Assembly: GCF_000223905.1 (NCBI RefSeq)
Contig: NC_015948.1
Span: 620,001-684,000 of the forward strand
Source of the DNA: Haloarcula hispanica ATCC 33960
Lineage (GTDB): Archaea > Halobacteriota > Halobacteria > Halobacteriales > Haloarculaceae
Reading direction: 5' to 3'
Length of the DNA stretch: 64,000 nucleotides
Shown here: piece by piece, positions 26,503-36,435 of the stretch
Position numbering within the stretch: position 1 is the stretch's first letter
Layout of the letters: every line of letters begins with the position of its first letter
Notes under the pieces: generated by a model
What the model was told of the DNA's origin: nothing
Databases searched by the model: none
The model's input: only the letters and a program-made list of their open reading frames with translations
Made by a program: the position numbers and the translations under genes

Positions 26503-28449
26503 TTACAGCCACTCCGCAAAGGAGTGGTGCTCGCGGCTCGCCTCGATGTAGTCCCGCTGCATCGACTGGATGGCCGTCGAGAGGTCGTCGCCGGAATCGA
26601 GGGACTGTCGAACCCGGTCGATCTTCCAGTCGCTCGGGGTCATGCCGGCCTCGTAGCGGGCTTCAATCGGGTCGAGATACTCGTCGATGCGAGCCTCGGG
26701 CACGCCCTGCTCGGCCAGCCCCAGACGGGCGTACTCGAAGATTTCGTCGTAGATCTCGTCGTGGTCGGCTGTTCGCTCGCCCTCGGCTGTCACCCACGAG
26801 AGGTCGGCCTCAGAGCCGTCCTGCGCGGCGCTGTAGAAGCTCCGCCTGGCCTCCTGCCAGGGCAGTTCCGCGGTGGGATGGTCGGCGACGACCAGCCCGC
26901 GGATGAGACCGACCGTCAGCGCCTGCAGTCCGATCATGTCTTTGGCGTGGGGCTGGGTCGGCAGCGGGCGGTACTCGATGCGAAGCGACTTTTCAGTGCT
27001 TGCCCCGTCGACGGGGGCTCCGCCGACGACACAGCGGAGCCAGCGCCAGTAGGTCCCGCGCTTGTGGTCGAACTCCCAGAACTCGTCTTCGAACGCCGTT
27101 CGCTCGTCGTCGTGCAGGAACTCCCGCAGGAACGGCGCGAACAGGTCGTCGTCGACGACGCGACCGACGACATCCGTCGTGTCGTCGAGGTCCCGCGGGA
27201 CCCGCACTTTCGGGTTCTCGCTGGTGTTGACCGACTGCTCGAAGGCCGCGATGCGGAGTTCGTGATGGGTGTTGTCACAGAGCCACTCGCCGTCGGTGTC
27301 GTCGTACATGTCCGCGGGGAGGAACGGCGAGTTCACCGAGAGCGCGAGCAGCGGCCCGAGCGTCCGTATCGCGGCGTTGTAGTACTCGGGGAACGCCTCG
27401 GCATCCGGAACCTGAAGGTGTGGCTGGATCGAGGTGGCCAGCGACTCGAACAGAATCGTCGGGAACGACCCGCTGTGCCCCGGCACGTCGAAGTCGATAC
27501 TGCCGCCGGCGTGGTCCAGCGCCTCGTTGTCCAGCGCCACGTATCTGGGAGCCTGCCGCATGTTGTCCGCGAGGACGACGCCGTCGTTCGTCTCGTGCGC
27601 CGAGAGGTACTGCTCGCTGCCCTCCTCGGGCGGGATGGTCCACATCGCGTCGAGGACGAGTTCGCAGTTGTGCTTGCTCGCCTGCTGGCGGGCCTGTTTC
27701 GTCTGCATCTCCACCGCCGTCGTCTGGACCTCCATCCCGGTCTGGTCGAAGCTGTTCGGTTCGGTGTTGACCTCGGCGTTGTGCAGGCCCAGTTCCTTGT
27801 TGGCCTCGCCCTCGAACACCACGTCGGGCAGGCGGGTCAGCCGCCCCTTCCAGTCTTCGGGGTCCATGTACGGCTCGTCACTTTCTTCCTCGACTGACGA
27901 CTCGACGGCCGGTTCGGCCTCCTCCTCCTCTGGCGTCTCCGGTTCGTCCTCGGCCAGCGGGCTGTCCGGGTCGATGTCGAGTGACGGTCCTTCCCCGGGA
28001 CCGAACGAATCCTCGGACTCGGCAGCGGTTTCGCCGGCGTTCTGGTCCAATGACTCACTGCCGGCGGATTCTAGCGGGTCGCCCTCGTCTGGCTCCAGCG
28101 ACGGGCCGTCGCCGTTTGGTTCCAGCGATGCGCCACCGCCGCCTTCTGGCTCCGCCGTCGCGTCGAGTGAGCCGCTCCAGGCCGCCCCGCCCGATCCGCT
28201 CAGGTCGTCGTCGAGGTCTTCTTCGGCGACTCCCTCGTCGTCTGCTTCCTCGTCTGGCTCGGGTGGGTCCGGCTCCGCGTTGATGGCGTACAGTTCGATC
28301 TCCAGGCCGACGGAGAACGCTTCGTTGTCGAACTCCCCGGCCTCGATGGCTCTCCGGAGCTGCATCGCCTGTTCGTCGACCCGCTCGGTGAACTCGGCGG
28401 CAGTGTCGTCGGCGAGCGACCGGGTCACCAGGTCGACGATATCATCCAT
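26503..28449 (-). CDS. GCS2-like glutamate-cysteine ligase family protein with acidic insert
   Basis: A 648-residue protein. The N-terminal helix and strand FSVGLEIELYAI, then HNAEVNTEPNSFDQTGMEV and the later EYRPLPTQPHAKD, have the arrangement of the carboxylate-amine ligase GCS2 family that makes gamma-glutamylcysteine in halophiles. Between about residue 58 and 200 there is a roughly 140-residue insertion made almost wholly of Glu, Asp, Gly, Pro and Ser, which interrupts the catalytic domain after its first beta-strand. Without the insert the size would be about 500. Substrate is unproven. Confidence 0.65.
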   Translation of the reverse strand: MDDIVDLVTRSLADDTAAEFTERVDEQAMQLRRAIEAGEFDNEAFSVGLEIELYAINAEPDPPEPDEEADDEGVAEEDLDDDLSGSGGAAWSGSLDATAEPEGGGGASLEPNGDGPSLEPDEGDPLESAGSESLDQNAGETAAESEDSFGPGEGPSLDIDPDSPLAEDEPETPEEEEAEPAVESSVEEESDEPYMDPEDWKGRLTRLPDVVFEGEANKELGLHNAEVNTEPNSFDQTGMEVQTTAVEMQTKQARQQASKHNCELVLDAMWTIPPEEGSEQYLSAHETNDGVVLADNMRQAPRYVALDNEALDHAGGSIDFDVPGHSGSFPTILFESLATSIQPHLQVPDAEAFPEYYNAAIRTLGPLLALSVNSPFLPADMYDDTDGEWLCDNTHHELRIAAFEQSVNTSENPKVRVPRDLDDTTDVVGRVVDDDLFAPFLREFLHDDERTAFEDEFWEFDHKRGTYWRWLRCVVGGAPVDGASTEKSLRIEYRPLPTQPHAKDMIGLQALTVGLIRGLVVADHPTAELPWQEARRSFYSAAQDGSEADLSWVTAEGERTADHDEIYDEIFEYARLGLAEQGVPEARIDEYLDPIEARYEAGMTPSDWKIDRVRQSLDSGDDLSTAIQSMQRDYIEASREHHSFAEWL

Positions 28450-28517
28450 GCTCGGTACTGTGTGGGCTCTTCCACTATAAGTGACCCGTCGTGTGTCTCC
28501 AGCGTTGATACCCGGTG

Positions 28518-29030
28518 TTACTCGAAGAGATCCTCGTGGCGGGCCGCGAGGTTGGCGTAATCGCCGGAGCTGAACGCCTCGAACACCTCGTTCGGGTCGA
28601 TTGTTGTCTCTGACAGCGGTGTCACCGTGGCCGGGCTCCCACGGACGAACGACTCCGCAGGAACCTCGTAGCCCGGCGGGACGACCGTCCCCATCGCGAC
28701 GATGGAGCCCTCGCCGATGGTGGCGTCGCTGACTGTCGAGTTGAAGCCAACGAGCGCCCCGTCCTTGACCGCTGCGTCGTTGAGGACGGCTCCGTGGCCG
28801 ACCATCACCTTCTCGCCGACGGTCGATGCGTGGACGATAGCCCCGTCACCGATCGCCGATTCGCGGCCCACCTCGACGGGCGCCACGTCGCCGCGCAACA
28901 CGACGCCGGGCCAGACGTTCGCGTTCGGGCCGACAGTGACGTCGCCCACCAGCGTCGCCTCGCGGCTGACGTGGGCGTATCCGTGGATGTCCGGCGTGGC
29001 TCCCTCGAAGGTGTACTCTCGGCTGTCCAT
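28518..29030 (-). CDS. gamma-carbonic anhydrase family (left-handed beta-helix) protein
   Basis: A 170-residue hexapeptide-repeat protein of the gamma-carbonic anhydrase/YrdA type, with repeated (V/I)G.GA.V turns through residues 20-130. The first two expected zinc-ligand histidines are at H67 (AIVHAST) and H79 (MVGHGAV), but the third position, normally HG in VLHGC, is Asn84. Carbonic anhydrase activity is therefore doubtful; it may be a non-catalytic or different trimer. Start ATG at 29030. Confidence 0.8.
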   Translation of the reverse strand: MDSREYTFEGATPDIHGYAHVSREATLVGDVTVGPNANVWPGVVLRGDVAPVEVGRESAIGDGAIVHASTVGEKVMVGHGAVLNDAAVKDGALVGFNSTVSDATIGEGSIVAMGTVVPPGYEVPAESFVRGSPATVTPLSETTIDPNEVFEAFSSGDYANLAARHEDLFE

Positions 29031-29140
29031 ACTGCTCCCATCGTGTCGGCGGCTCGAAAAGATACCGGTCAGAACGGGGTGTTCCTGGTGGTCTGTCCGC
29101 CGTCAAGCACGTCCGCGATACGAACGGTACCCCACCTGAG

Positions 29141-29572
29141 CTATTCGATGTGGACCACGAGGACGGGGACGGGCGCGCTCTGCACAACGCGCTCGGTGAC
29201 GCTCCCGAGATTGGCGACCCGGTCCCGTCCGGTTCGACCGTGGGTCCCCATCACGATGAGATCTATATCCTCCTGCTCGGCGTAGTCGGTGATCGTCTTG
29301 TGGGGAATGCCCTCTTCCATGGTCGTGACGACCTCGACGCCGGACTCCTCGCCGCTGACCACGATGTCGTCGAGCGCGACGTCCCCCTCTTCCTCCAGCG
29401 ACTGCCGCACTTCGTCCTGATTGGACTTGTCGGCCGCGAGGTACAGCCGCTTGTCCACGACGTACAGGCCGTGGAGGGTCGCGTCGTTGTCGCGCGCGAT
29501 AGAGGTGGCGTGTGCGAGCGTCTCCGTCGTACCCGAACTGCCGTCTGTGGCTACGAGCACCGAATCGTACAT
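29141..29572 (-). CDS. universal stress protein UspA family
   Basis: A 143-residue single Usp domain. The start SVLVATDGSSGTTETLAHA and the ATP-binding end LIVMGTHGRTGRDRVANLGSVT carry the G-2x-G-9x-G-S/T pattern of nucleotide-binding Usp proteins. It is a lone gene divergent from the next gene, with an AT-rich region between. Confidence 0.92.
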   Translation of the reverse strand: MYDSVLVATDGSSGTTETLAHATSIARDNDATLHGLYVVDKRLYLAADKSNQDEVRQSLEEEGDVALDDIVVSGEESGVEVVTTMEEGIPHKTITDYAEQEDIDLIVMGTHGRTGRDRVANLGSVTERVVQSAPVPVLVVHIE

Positions 29573-29753
29573 ATCCGGCTTCTCATGCGAACTGTGCCCA
29601 CATAGTACTCCCTATCACGTTGACGCGGTCCGTGGCTGTCCAACCGACGGTGAAACCGTTGATTCACCTTCCGTCGTTCAGTGTATAATCGTTCTAACCA
29701 TTATTTGTCAACAGGAATACTTTTGCCGGTCGCTGTCCATTAATTTCTATACG

Positions 29754-30320
29754 ATGCAGGGGAGCACGCAGCCAGACGAGACACGGGCAGAACTGTACGT
29801 TCGTTCACTCCTGCCCGACGGGCACACGCAGCAACAGGCTGCGGTCATCGACCGGCTTCAGGGACTGTCGGACGCTGACGTTCTGTCAGATATTGCCGTT
29901 CAGGTAATTGGCCGGCAGATCCCGTCCACACCAGCGGAGGCACGGACTGAGCTCGGGCTATTCGCACTCAACCGAGTTAGCGTCTTTCAGGAGTGGGCAA
30001 AACGAAACGACTGTTCACTCGACCCAGCGTTCCGGGTGCGGTCGGTAGATTCGGAAATAACGGGAGAGCAGTACCGCGCGCTCGTGTTCCCGATCCAACT
30101 ATTAGCCGAGTACGACGGAGCGAAGCTCAGGTGCGTGACGCCGCACACAGCCGACGGGGAGACGGTCACTGTCAGGGACCGGCTCACCATGCTCGAAGGG
30201 GAAGACGAATCGACGTTTTCATCGCTGGAACGGGCGAGTGCGGCGCGGCCGCCAGCCCAGTCTGACCTGCCGGCGGCCGACGCTATCGACGAGGACTCGG
30301 ACCCGCTGTTGCCAGAGTAA
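29754..30320 (+). CDS. hypothetical haloarchaeal protein
   Basis: A 188-residue soluble protein starting [23 protein letters not shown]. The first 60 residues are helical with [19 protein letters not shown]. The middle ([35 protein letters not shown]) looks like a small beta-rich domain, and the C-terminal 35 residues are acidic and Pro-rich. I do not recognise a family. The ATG at 29754 follows a short TATA-like run (ttaatttctat); it precedes thrS on the same strand. Confidence 0.65.
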   Translation: MQGSTQPDETRAELYVRSLLPDGHTQQQAAVIDRLQGLSDADVLSDIAVQVIGRQIPSTPAEARTELGLFALNRVSVFQEWAKRNDCSLDPAFRVRSVDSEITGEQYRALVFPIQLLAEYDGAKLRCVTPHTADGETVTVRDRLTMLEGEDESTFSSLERASAARPPAQSDLPAADAIDEDSDPLLPE

Positions 30321-30378
30321 CGCCAGCGTCGCCCGCGTCTCAATACACTTATCCCCGGCCGCCGTCGTATCCTCGGAT

Positions 30379-32307
30379 ATGAGTACGGTCACGGTCACGC
30401 TGCCCGACGGGACCCCACTAGAGGTCGAGCGCGGCAGCACGGTCGAGGATGTCGCCTACGAAATCGGGCCAGGGCTGGGTGACGACACGGTCGCCGGCGT
30501 CGTCGACGGCGAACTTGTCGACAAGCACGCGCCGTTGACAGCCGACGTCGAGCTCGAAATCGTCACCGAGAGCAGTGACGAGTATCTCGACGTGCTTCGG
30601 CACTCCGCCGCCCACGTCTTCGCACAGGCCCTACAGCGCCTCTATCCCGATGCCAAGCTCACAATCGGGCCGTGGACCGACAACGGGTTCTACTACGATA
30701 TCACCGACGTCGACATCGACGAGGACGACCTCGAAGCCATCGAGGCCGAAGCCGAGGCGATAATCGAGGAGGACCTCGACATCGAGCGCGAACTCGTCGA
30801 CCGAGACGAAGCCTTCGAGCGTTACGAGGACAATCAGTTCAAACAAGACATCCTCGAAACCGAGGCCGCGGACGACGAGGACGTCTCCTTCTACACCCAA
30901 GGCGAGTTCGAGGACCTCTGTCAGGGCCCCCACGTCGAATCGACCGGTGAAATCGGCGGCTTCGCGCTGCTTGAAATCTCGGCGGCCTTCTGGCGCGGCG
31001 AGGAAGACAACGAGACGCTGACCCGCGTCTACGGGACCGCCTTCCCGACGGAGGACGCGCTCGACGAGTTCCTCGAACAGCGCCGCAAGGCCGAGGAGCG
31101 CGACCACCGCAAGATCGGCCAGGAGATGGACCTGTTCTCCATCGACGAGACGACCGGGCCGGGCCTGCCGCTGTACGAACCCAACGGCAAGAAGATCCTC
31201 AACGAGCTGTCGGACTACGTCGCCGGCCTCAACCGCGACGCCGGCTACGACGAGGTCGAGACGCCCCACGTCTTCCGCACTGAACTGTGGAAGAAGTCGG
31301 GCCACTACGAGAACTACGTCGACGACATGTTCCTGCTCGACGTCAACGACGAGGAGTACGGCCTGAAGCCGATGAACTGCCCGGGCCACGCCACTATCTT
31401 CGAGCAGAATTCCTGGAGCTACCGGGACCTGCCGGTACGGTACTTCGAGGACGGGAAGGTGTACCGCAAGGAGCAGCGCGGCGAACTCTCCGGGCTCTCC
31501 CGGACGTGGGCCTTTACCATCGACGACGGCCACCTGTTCGTCCGGCCGGACCAGATAGAGGAGGAGGTGCTGGCGACGGTCGACATCATCCTCGACACGC
31601 TCGACACGTTCAACCTCGACTACACCGTCCAGTTCGCCACCCGGCCCGAGAAGTCCGTCGGCGGCGACGAAATCTGGGAGAAAGCGGAGTCTCAGCTCGA
31701 AGCCGTCCTCGACGAGCAGGACATCGACTACGTCGTCGAGGAAGGCGACGGCGCGTTCTACGGCCCGAAGATCGACTTCGCGTTCGAGGACGCGCTCGGT
31801 CGCCACTGGGACGGCCCGACTGTCCAGCTGGATTTCAACATGCCGGAGCGGTTCGACCTCTCCTACACCGGCGAGGACAACGAGGAGCACCGCCCGGTGA
31901 TGATCCACCGCGCGCTGTATGGCTCCTACGAGCGCTTCTTCATGGTGCTGACTGAGCACTACAACGGGAAGTTCCCGCCGTGGCTCGCACCCGAGCAGAT
32001 CCGCCTGCTGCCGGTCAGCGACGACAATATCGCCTACTGCGAGGAGATTCAGGACGAACTCGATGACTTCCGGGTCACCATCGAGGACCGCTCCTGGACG
32101 GTCGGCAAGAAGATCCAGCAGGCCCACGACGACCGCGTGCCCTACATGTGTGTCATCGGCGACAACGAGGAGGAGGCCGGGACCATCTCGGTCCGGGACC
32201 GCAAGGAACGCGAGGAGAAGGACATCGACATCGCCGAGTTCCGCGACCACCTCGAAACCGAGGTCGAGCAGCAGCGGACCGCTGTGACGTTCCTCGCCGG
32301 CCGATAG
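30379..32307 (+). CDS. thrS: threonyl-tRNA synthetase (bacterial type)
   Basis: A 642-residue class II synthetase charging tRNA(Thr). The domain order is complete: N-terminal TGS domain ([23 protein letters not shown]), the N2 editing domain with [11 protein letters not shown], the catalytic core with motif 2 region [10 protein letters not shown] and the zinc-binding Cys/His residues, and a C-terminal anticodon-binding domain ending near LAGR. TGS and N2 editing domains mark it as the bacterial kind carried by haloarchaea, unlike the D-Tyr-deacylase-like N-domain of many archaeal enzymes. Start ATG at 30379 is in the frame preceded by a TATA-like cacttatccc. Confidence 0.97.
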   Translation: MSTVTVTLPDGTPLEVERGSTVEDVAYEIGPGLGDDTVAGVVDGELVDKHAPLTADVELEIVTESSDEYLDVLRHSAAHVFAQALQRLYPDAKLTIGPWTDNGFYYDITDVDIDEDDLEAIEAEAEAIIEEDLDIERELVDRDEAFERYEDNQFKQDILETEAADDEDVSFYTQGEFEDLCQGPHVESTGEIGGFALLEISAAFWRGEEDNETLTRVYGTAFPTEDALDEFLEQRRKAEERDHRKIGQEMDLFSIDETTGPGLPLYEPNGKKILNELSDYVAGLNRDAGYDEVETPHVFRTELWKKSGHYENYVDDMFLLDVNDEEYGLKPMNCPGHATIFEQNSWSYRDLPVRYFEDGKVYRKEQRGELSGLSRTWAFTIDDGHLFVRPDQIEEEVLATVDIILDTLDTFNLDYTVQFATRPEKSVGGDEIWEKAESQLEAVLDEQDIDYVVEEGDGAFYGPKIDFAFEDALGRHWDGPTVQLDFNMPERFDLSYTGEDNEEHRPVMIHRALYGSYERFFMVLTEHYNGKFPPWLAPEQIRLLPVSDDNIAYCEEIQDELDDFRVTIEDRSWTVGKKIQQAHDDRVPYMCVIGDNEEEAGTISVRDRKEREEKDIDIAEFRDHLETEVEQQRTAVTFLAGR

Positions 32308-32402
32308 CTGCAGTTCGTTCGGCCGATTCTCACCGACGGTGTACTGGCTTTCTGGCATCTGCCAGGCACGCCCTTTTATCCCCGGCGGGCGAGCCGACCT
32401 GT

Positions 32403-33443
32403 ATGACCACTGACAGTGGAGCGTCGAGCGATACCATGCGGGAGCGCGCCACCGGTGACACCCGACTTCTCTGGCTCCTGCTCGACGCGGACCGCTGGCT
32501 CGTCACTGCCCTCCTCTCCGGTGTCCTGTTCTGTGGGATTCTCGCCGTCGGACTTTTGCATCCCACACCGGCATTGACGCTGTTGACTCGTGGTGACCCG
32601 GTCGAAACGCTGTTTCAGGCGCTGATTACGGGGACTGTAACCGCCGTTACGCTGGTTCTGACACTGAACCAGCTCGTCCTGTCACAGGAACTCGGTGCAG
32701 TGGGCGATCAGCGCGAGCGGATGGACGGGTCGATGCAGTTCCGCGCCGACGTGGCCGACGCCGTCGACACGCCAGTCAGTCCGGCAGAGCCCTCGGCGTT
32801 CCTCCGGTCGCTGGTCCGCGGGACCGCCGAACGGGCCGAGAATGCTCGGAACGCCGCCGAGGAGGCGGCGCTCGATGACGACCTGGCGGCGTTGCTGTCG
32901 AACTATCTGGCGGACGTGCTGACCAACGCCGACAGCGTCACCGCTCAGCTCGAAGACGGGACCTTCGGCGAGTTCGACGTCGTCAAGGCCGCGCTGGACT
33001 ACAACTATTCCTGGAAGCTGTACGCCGGTCGACGCATCCGCGAGGCCTACGCCGACGAACTCACCGACGAAATCGACGACTCGCTTGCGGAACTCGTCGA
33101 GACGCTCGAACTGTTCGGCCTGGCCCGGGAACACTTCAAGACGCTGTACTTTCAGTGGGAACTGTCCGACCTCTCCCGGACATTGCTGTACGTCGCTATC
33201 CCGGCGCTTACCGTCGCAATCACCTCGTTATTGTTCCTCGATGTGCAAGATTTCGTCGGCGTCACGGCCGGCGTCCCCGACGTGTTGTGGCTCCTCGCGG
33301 TGACGACGACAGCATCGCTGCTTCCGTTCACGGTCCTGATATCGTACATCCTCCGTATCGTCACGATAACCAAACGAACGCTCGCTATCGGTCCCTTCAT
33401 TCTCCGCGAGACGGACCGGCGCGTCGACGTCGACTGGGACTGA
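32403..33443 (+). CDS. haloarchaeal conserved membrane protein
   Basis: A 346-residue protein with a pair of hydrophobic helices near residues 35-85, a long hydrophilic middle (about 95-255, helical, rich in Ala, Glu and Asp), and two helices near the C-terminus (about 255-315). The second helix contains TGTVTAVTLVLTLNQLVLSQE and is strongly conserved-looking. No named domain. The middle region probably faces the cytoplasm. Function unknown. Confidence 0.65.
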   Translation: MTTDSGASSDTMRERATGDTRLLWLLLDADRWLVTALLSGVLFCGILAVGLLHPTPALTLLTRGDPVETLFQALITGTVTAVTLVLTLNQLVLSQELGAVGDQRERMDGSMQFRADVADAVDTPVSPAEPSAFLRSLVRGTAERAENARNAAEEAALDDDLAALLSNYLADVLTNADSVTAQLEDGTFGEFDVVKAALDYNYSWKLYAGRRIREAYADELTDEIDDSLAELVETLELFGLAREHFKTLYFQWELSDLSRTLLYVAIPALTVAITSLLFLDVQDFVGVTAGVPDVLWLLAVTTTASLLPFTVLISYILRIVTITKRTLAIGPFILRETDRRVDVDWD

Positions 33444-33494
33444 CGCCGCCGCACATCACCACGGTATAAGTGCCGGACCGGACTCGCTAGTACC

Positions 33495-34397
33495 ATGCAG
33501 ATTGGCTCGCGTCGGTGTATCCTCAACCCCGTCAGTGGCGACGGCGAGCACGCCGACTACGTCCCGCGGCTGATGGCGGCGCGCGGGTTCGAGGTGTACG
33601 AAACCGAGGCGGTGGGCGACGCGGTCGAACTCGGCCGCGAGGCGGGTCGAGCCGAAGCTTCGGAGGTCGCCGTCTGTGGCGGCGACGGGACGGTGAACGA
33701 GGTCATCCGTGGGCTCGACGACGCCGGCCACCTCGACTCGGTGACGCTGAGCGTCATCCCGGCCGGAACGGCGAACCTCCTGGCCGGGAACATCGGCGTC
33801 ACGGACATCGAACACGGTGTCGAAATCGCCGACACCGGCGACACGCGCCCGGTCGATGTCGGTGTCGCCGACGACGAGCCGTTTCTCGTCTCCTGTATCG
33901 CCGGTCTCCCCGCCGACGCCAGCGTCTCGACACCGGGCGACCTCAAGGAGCGGTTCGGCACGCTGGCCTTTCTGCTCACCGGGGCACAGGAGGCGCTCCG
34001 CTTCGACGGGTTCGACATCACTGTCGCGGCTGTCGGCGAGGACGGCCCGTTCACATGGTCGGGCGAGTCCGCCTGTCTCCTGGTGGGCAACGCCCGTAAG
34101 TTCGTCGCGGAAGGCGGGCAAGCAAACATGGAAGACGGCCTGCTGGACGTGGCTATCGTCGAACAGATGCCAACGGGGAACCTCGTCGCGGAGGCCATCG
34201 GTCAGCGACTCCTGTCGCTCGATACCGACGGGGTGACCCACGTTCGTGCGAAGGAGATCTCGGTTAGCGGCGACGGCGACGAACTCACGTTCAGCCGCGA
34301 CGGCGAACTCAGCACGCACGAGGCGCTGTCGCTGTCGGTGCGCGAGCGCGCCCTCACGCTTCGCGTCGGGGCGGGCTACGCGCCGAACCCGGAGTGA
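33495..34397 (+). CDS. diacylglycerol/sphingosine kinase-like lipid kinase (YegS/BmrU type)
   Basis: A 300-residue DAGK-catalytic-domain protein. The nucleotide-binding GGDGTVNEV (after VAVCGG) and the preceding RRCILNPVSGDG are the family hallmarks, followed by PAGTANLLAGNIG and a C-terminal NAD-kinase-like domain. Such proteins phosphorylate diacylglycerol-like lipids; the archaeal substrate, probably an archaeol-type lipid, is inferred. Not evidently an operon member; 50 bases separate it from the upstream gene. Confidence 0.85.
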   Translation: MQIGSRRCILNPVSGDGEHADYVPRLMAARGFEVYETEAVGDAVELGREAGRAEASEVAVCGGDGTVNEVIRGLDDAGHLDSVTLSVIPAGTANLLAGNIGVTDIEHGVEIADTGDTRPVDVGVADDEPFLVSCIAGLPADASVSTPGDLKERFGTLAFLLTGAQEALRFDGFDITVAAVGEDGPFTWSGESACLLVGNARKFVAEGGQANMEDGLLDVAIVEQMPTGNLVAEAIGQRLLSLDTDGVTHVRAKEISVSGDGDELTFSRDGELSTHEALSLSVRERALTLRVGAGYAPNPE

Positions 34398-34487
34398 GAC
34401 CGGTCGCCTGTCCCAGCCGTCCACCGGCGGGGTGATCGGTCGGAATCGCCCCCGACGCTTTTGCCCCCATCCATCGAGGGCAATGGT

Positions 34488-36416
34488 ATGCCCCCGCTCT
34501 CGATGGGTGCGCTCGTGGTCTTCGCGCTCGTCGCCGCCGCCCTGACGCTGTTCGTCACCGAGTGGCTGCCGCCTGACATGACGGCCATCGCCGTCCTCGT
34601 CGCGCTGGTCGTGCTGGAACCGTACACCGGTGTCCCGGCACGGACGTCCATCGAGGGATTCGCCAGCCCGGCGGTGGTCACTATCGTCGCGATGTACATC
34701 CTCAGCGCCGGCGTCGAATCGGCCGGCGTCGTCGACTGGCTGGCCGGGAGGCTGGCGGCGCTGACCGGCGGCGATGAGCAGCGCCTGCTGGCCGCCATCG
34801 TGGGCACGACGGGCGTCAGCGCGGGGTTCGTCAACAACACGCCGGTGGTCGCGGTCTTCATCCCGCTGGTCACCGGGCTCTCGGAGCGATACGGTATCTC
34901 GCCGTCGAACCTGCTGTTGCCGCTCTCTTTCGCCGCGATGCTCGGCGGGACGCTCACGCTGGTCGGTACCTCGACGAACCTCCTCGCCAGCGACCTCTCG
35001 GCGCAGTTGCTTGGCCGACCGTTCTCGATGTTCTCGCTGACGCCCGTCGGCGTCGTCATCCTCGCCGTCGGCGTGGCCTACCTGCTGACAGTCGGTCGGG
35101 CGCTCGTTCCCGAACGGGTCCACCCCGCGGCCGACTTCACGGAGGAGTTCGACATGGACCGCCACCTGTCGCAGTTACAGGTGCGGGACTCGTCGCCGCT
35201 GGTCGGACTGACGGTGCAGGAGGCGCTGGAAGGCGGTGTCCCCGACGACGTGGTCGAAGCAGTCGCGGACGTAGTCGATGCGGGAGAGTCGCTGCCGACC
35301 GAGGCCACCGTCGAACAGGTCCTCGCCGCGAGCGACCCGCTTGACATCGATGTGCTCCAGATCGACCGCAACGGCGAGTCGTTCTTCGCGACGGCCACCG
35401 ACCGACCGCTCGAACCCGGCGACGTGCTGACCGTCCGCGGGAACCGACAGGCCGTCAATCAGTTCGCCCAGACGCTCGACCTGCGGGACCTCGCCCGCGA
35501 GTCCGTCACGGCGGACCTCCTGGCAGAGAGTGGCCATCCGGCCGTTCTCGCGGAGGCCGTCATTCACAGGGAGTCCCGGCTCCGCGGGCGGCGGCTCGCC
35601 GACGTGCAACTGCGCAGTCGGTTCGACGTGACGGTCCTCGCCGTCCGCCGCGGCGACGAGATCATCCACGAGAACCTCGCGGCGGTCGAGCTGTCCGCTG
35701 GCGACCTGCTCTTGCTCCAGACGCCTCTCGACGAGGTGGGCCACCTGCAGGACGAGGGGTACCTGGTCTTGACCGAGGGTCCCCCGGAGTTGTTCGACGC
35801 GCTCGACGGCGGCCCGCCGTCGCTCGACGCCGCGGCGGCGGTCCCGCTCGCGACCCTGCTCGCAGTCATCGCGCTCGCGGCGCTGGATCTGCTTCCAATC
35901 TACATCGCCGCACTCGGCGGCGTCGTCGCCACGGTCGCGACCGGCACGCTGAGCGCATCGAAGGCCTACGACGCGGTGAGCTGGAACATCGTGTTCCTGC
36001 TTGCCGGACTGCTCCCGCTGGGGCAGGCGATGCAAGCGACCGGTGGGGCCGCGTTCGTCGGTGGCCTCCTCGTCGACGCGGCCGGCGTCCTCCCGCCGCT
36101 GGCGCTGCTGGCGCTGGTGTACCTCCTGACGGCCGTCCTCGCCAGCGTCATCACTCCGGCTGCGACCGTCGTGCTGATGATCCCGATCGCCGTCGCCACC
36201 GCCGCCGAGATCGGCGTCGCCGGGTTCCCGTTCCTCGTCGTCGTGACGTTCGCAGTCGCAACGGCGTTCCTGACACCCATCGGCTATCAGACGAACCTGA
36301 TGGTGTACGGCCCCGGCGGGTACCGCTTTACCGACTTCCTGCGCGTCGGCGGCCCGCTACAGCTCCTTCTGTGCGTCGTCACGACGCTCTCGGTGTCTGT
36401 CGTCTGGCCGCTGTAA
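34488..36416 (+). CDS. SLC13/DASS-type transporter with two TrkA-C domains
   Basis: A 642-residue transporter. Residues 1-215 contain a first half of the ion-transporter superfamily, with TGVSAGFVNNTPVVAVFIPL and a second such SNT-like motif in the later half (TAVLASVITPAATVVLMIPI, TPIGYQTNLMVYGPGGY). Between them (about 220-450) lie two TrkA-C regulatory domains. This is the common architecture of citrate/sulfate/ion transporters of the SLC13 family; the anion is not deducible. Start ATG at 34488, with another at 34503 possible. Confidence 0.85.
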   Translation: MPPLSMGALVVFALVAAALTLFVTEWLPPDMTAIAVLVALVVLEPYTGVPARTSIEGFASPAVVTIVAMYILSAGVESAGVVDWLAGRLAALTGGDEQRLLAAIVGTTGVSAGFVNNTPVVAVFIPLVTGLSERYGISPSNLLLPLSFAAMLGGTLTLVGTSTNLLASDLSAQLLGRPFSMFSLTPVGVVILAVGVAYLLTVGRALVPERVHPAADFTEEFDMDRHLSQLQVRDSSPLVGLTVQEALEGGVPDDVVEAVADVVDAGESLPTEATVEQVLAASDPLDIDVLQIDRNGESFFATATDRPLEPGDVLTVRGNRQAVNQFAQTLDLRDLARESVTADLLAESGHPAVLAEAVIHRESRLRGRRLADVQLRSRFDVTVLAVRRGDEIIHENLAAVELSAGDLLLLQTPLDEVGHLQDEGYLVLTEGPPELFDALDGGPPSLDAAAAVPLATLLAVIALAALDLLPIYIAALGGVVATVATGTLSASKAYDAVSWNIVFLLAGLLPLGQAMQATGGAAFVGGLLVDAAGVLPPLALLALVYLLTAVLASVITPAATVVLMIPIAVATAAEIGVAGFPFLVVVTFAVATAFLTPIGYQTNLMVYGPGGYRFTDFLRVGGPLQLLLCVVTTLSVSVVWPL

Positions 36417-36435
36417 AAATCCCGCGGCGGCGGCG

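Noticed and set aside
30631..32358. Long open frame antisense to threonyl-tRNA synthetase
   Set aside because: Shadow of thrS; low-complexity composition and no start signal.
33456..35165. Very long open frame antisense to the lipid kinase and SLC13 genes
   Set aside because: The opposite strand encodes two recognisable families; the antisense frame is rich in Arg, Asp and His repeats typical of GC-rich shadow frames.
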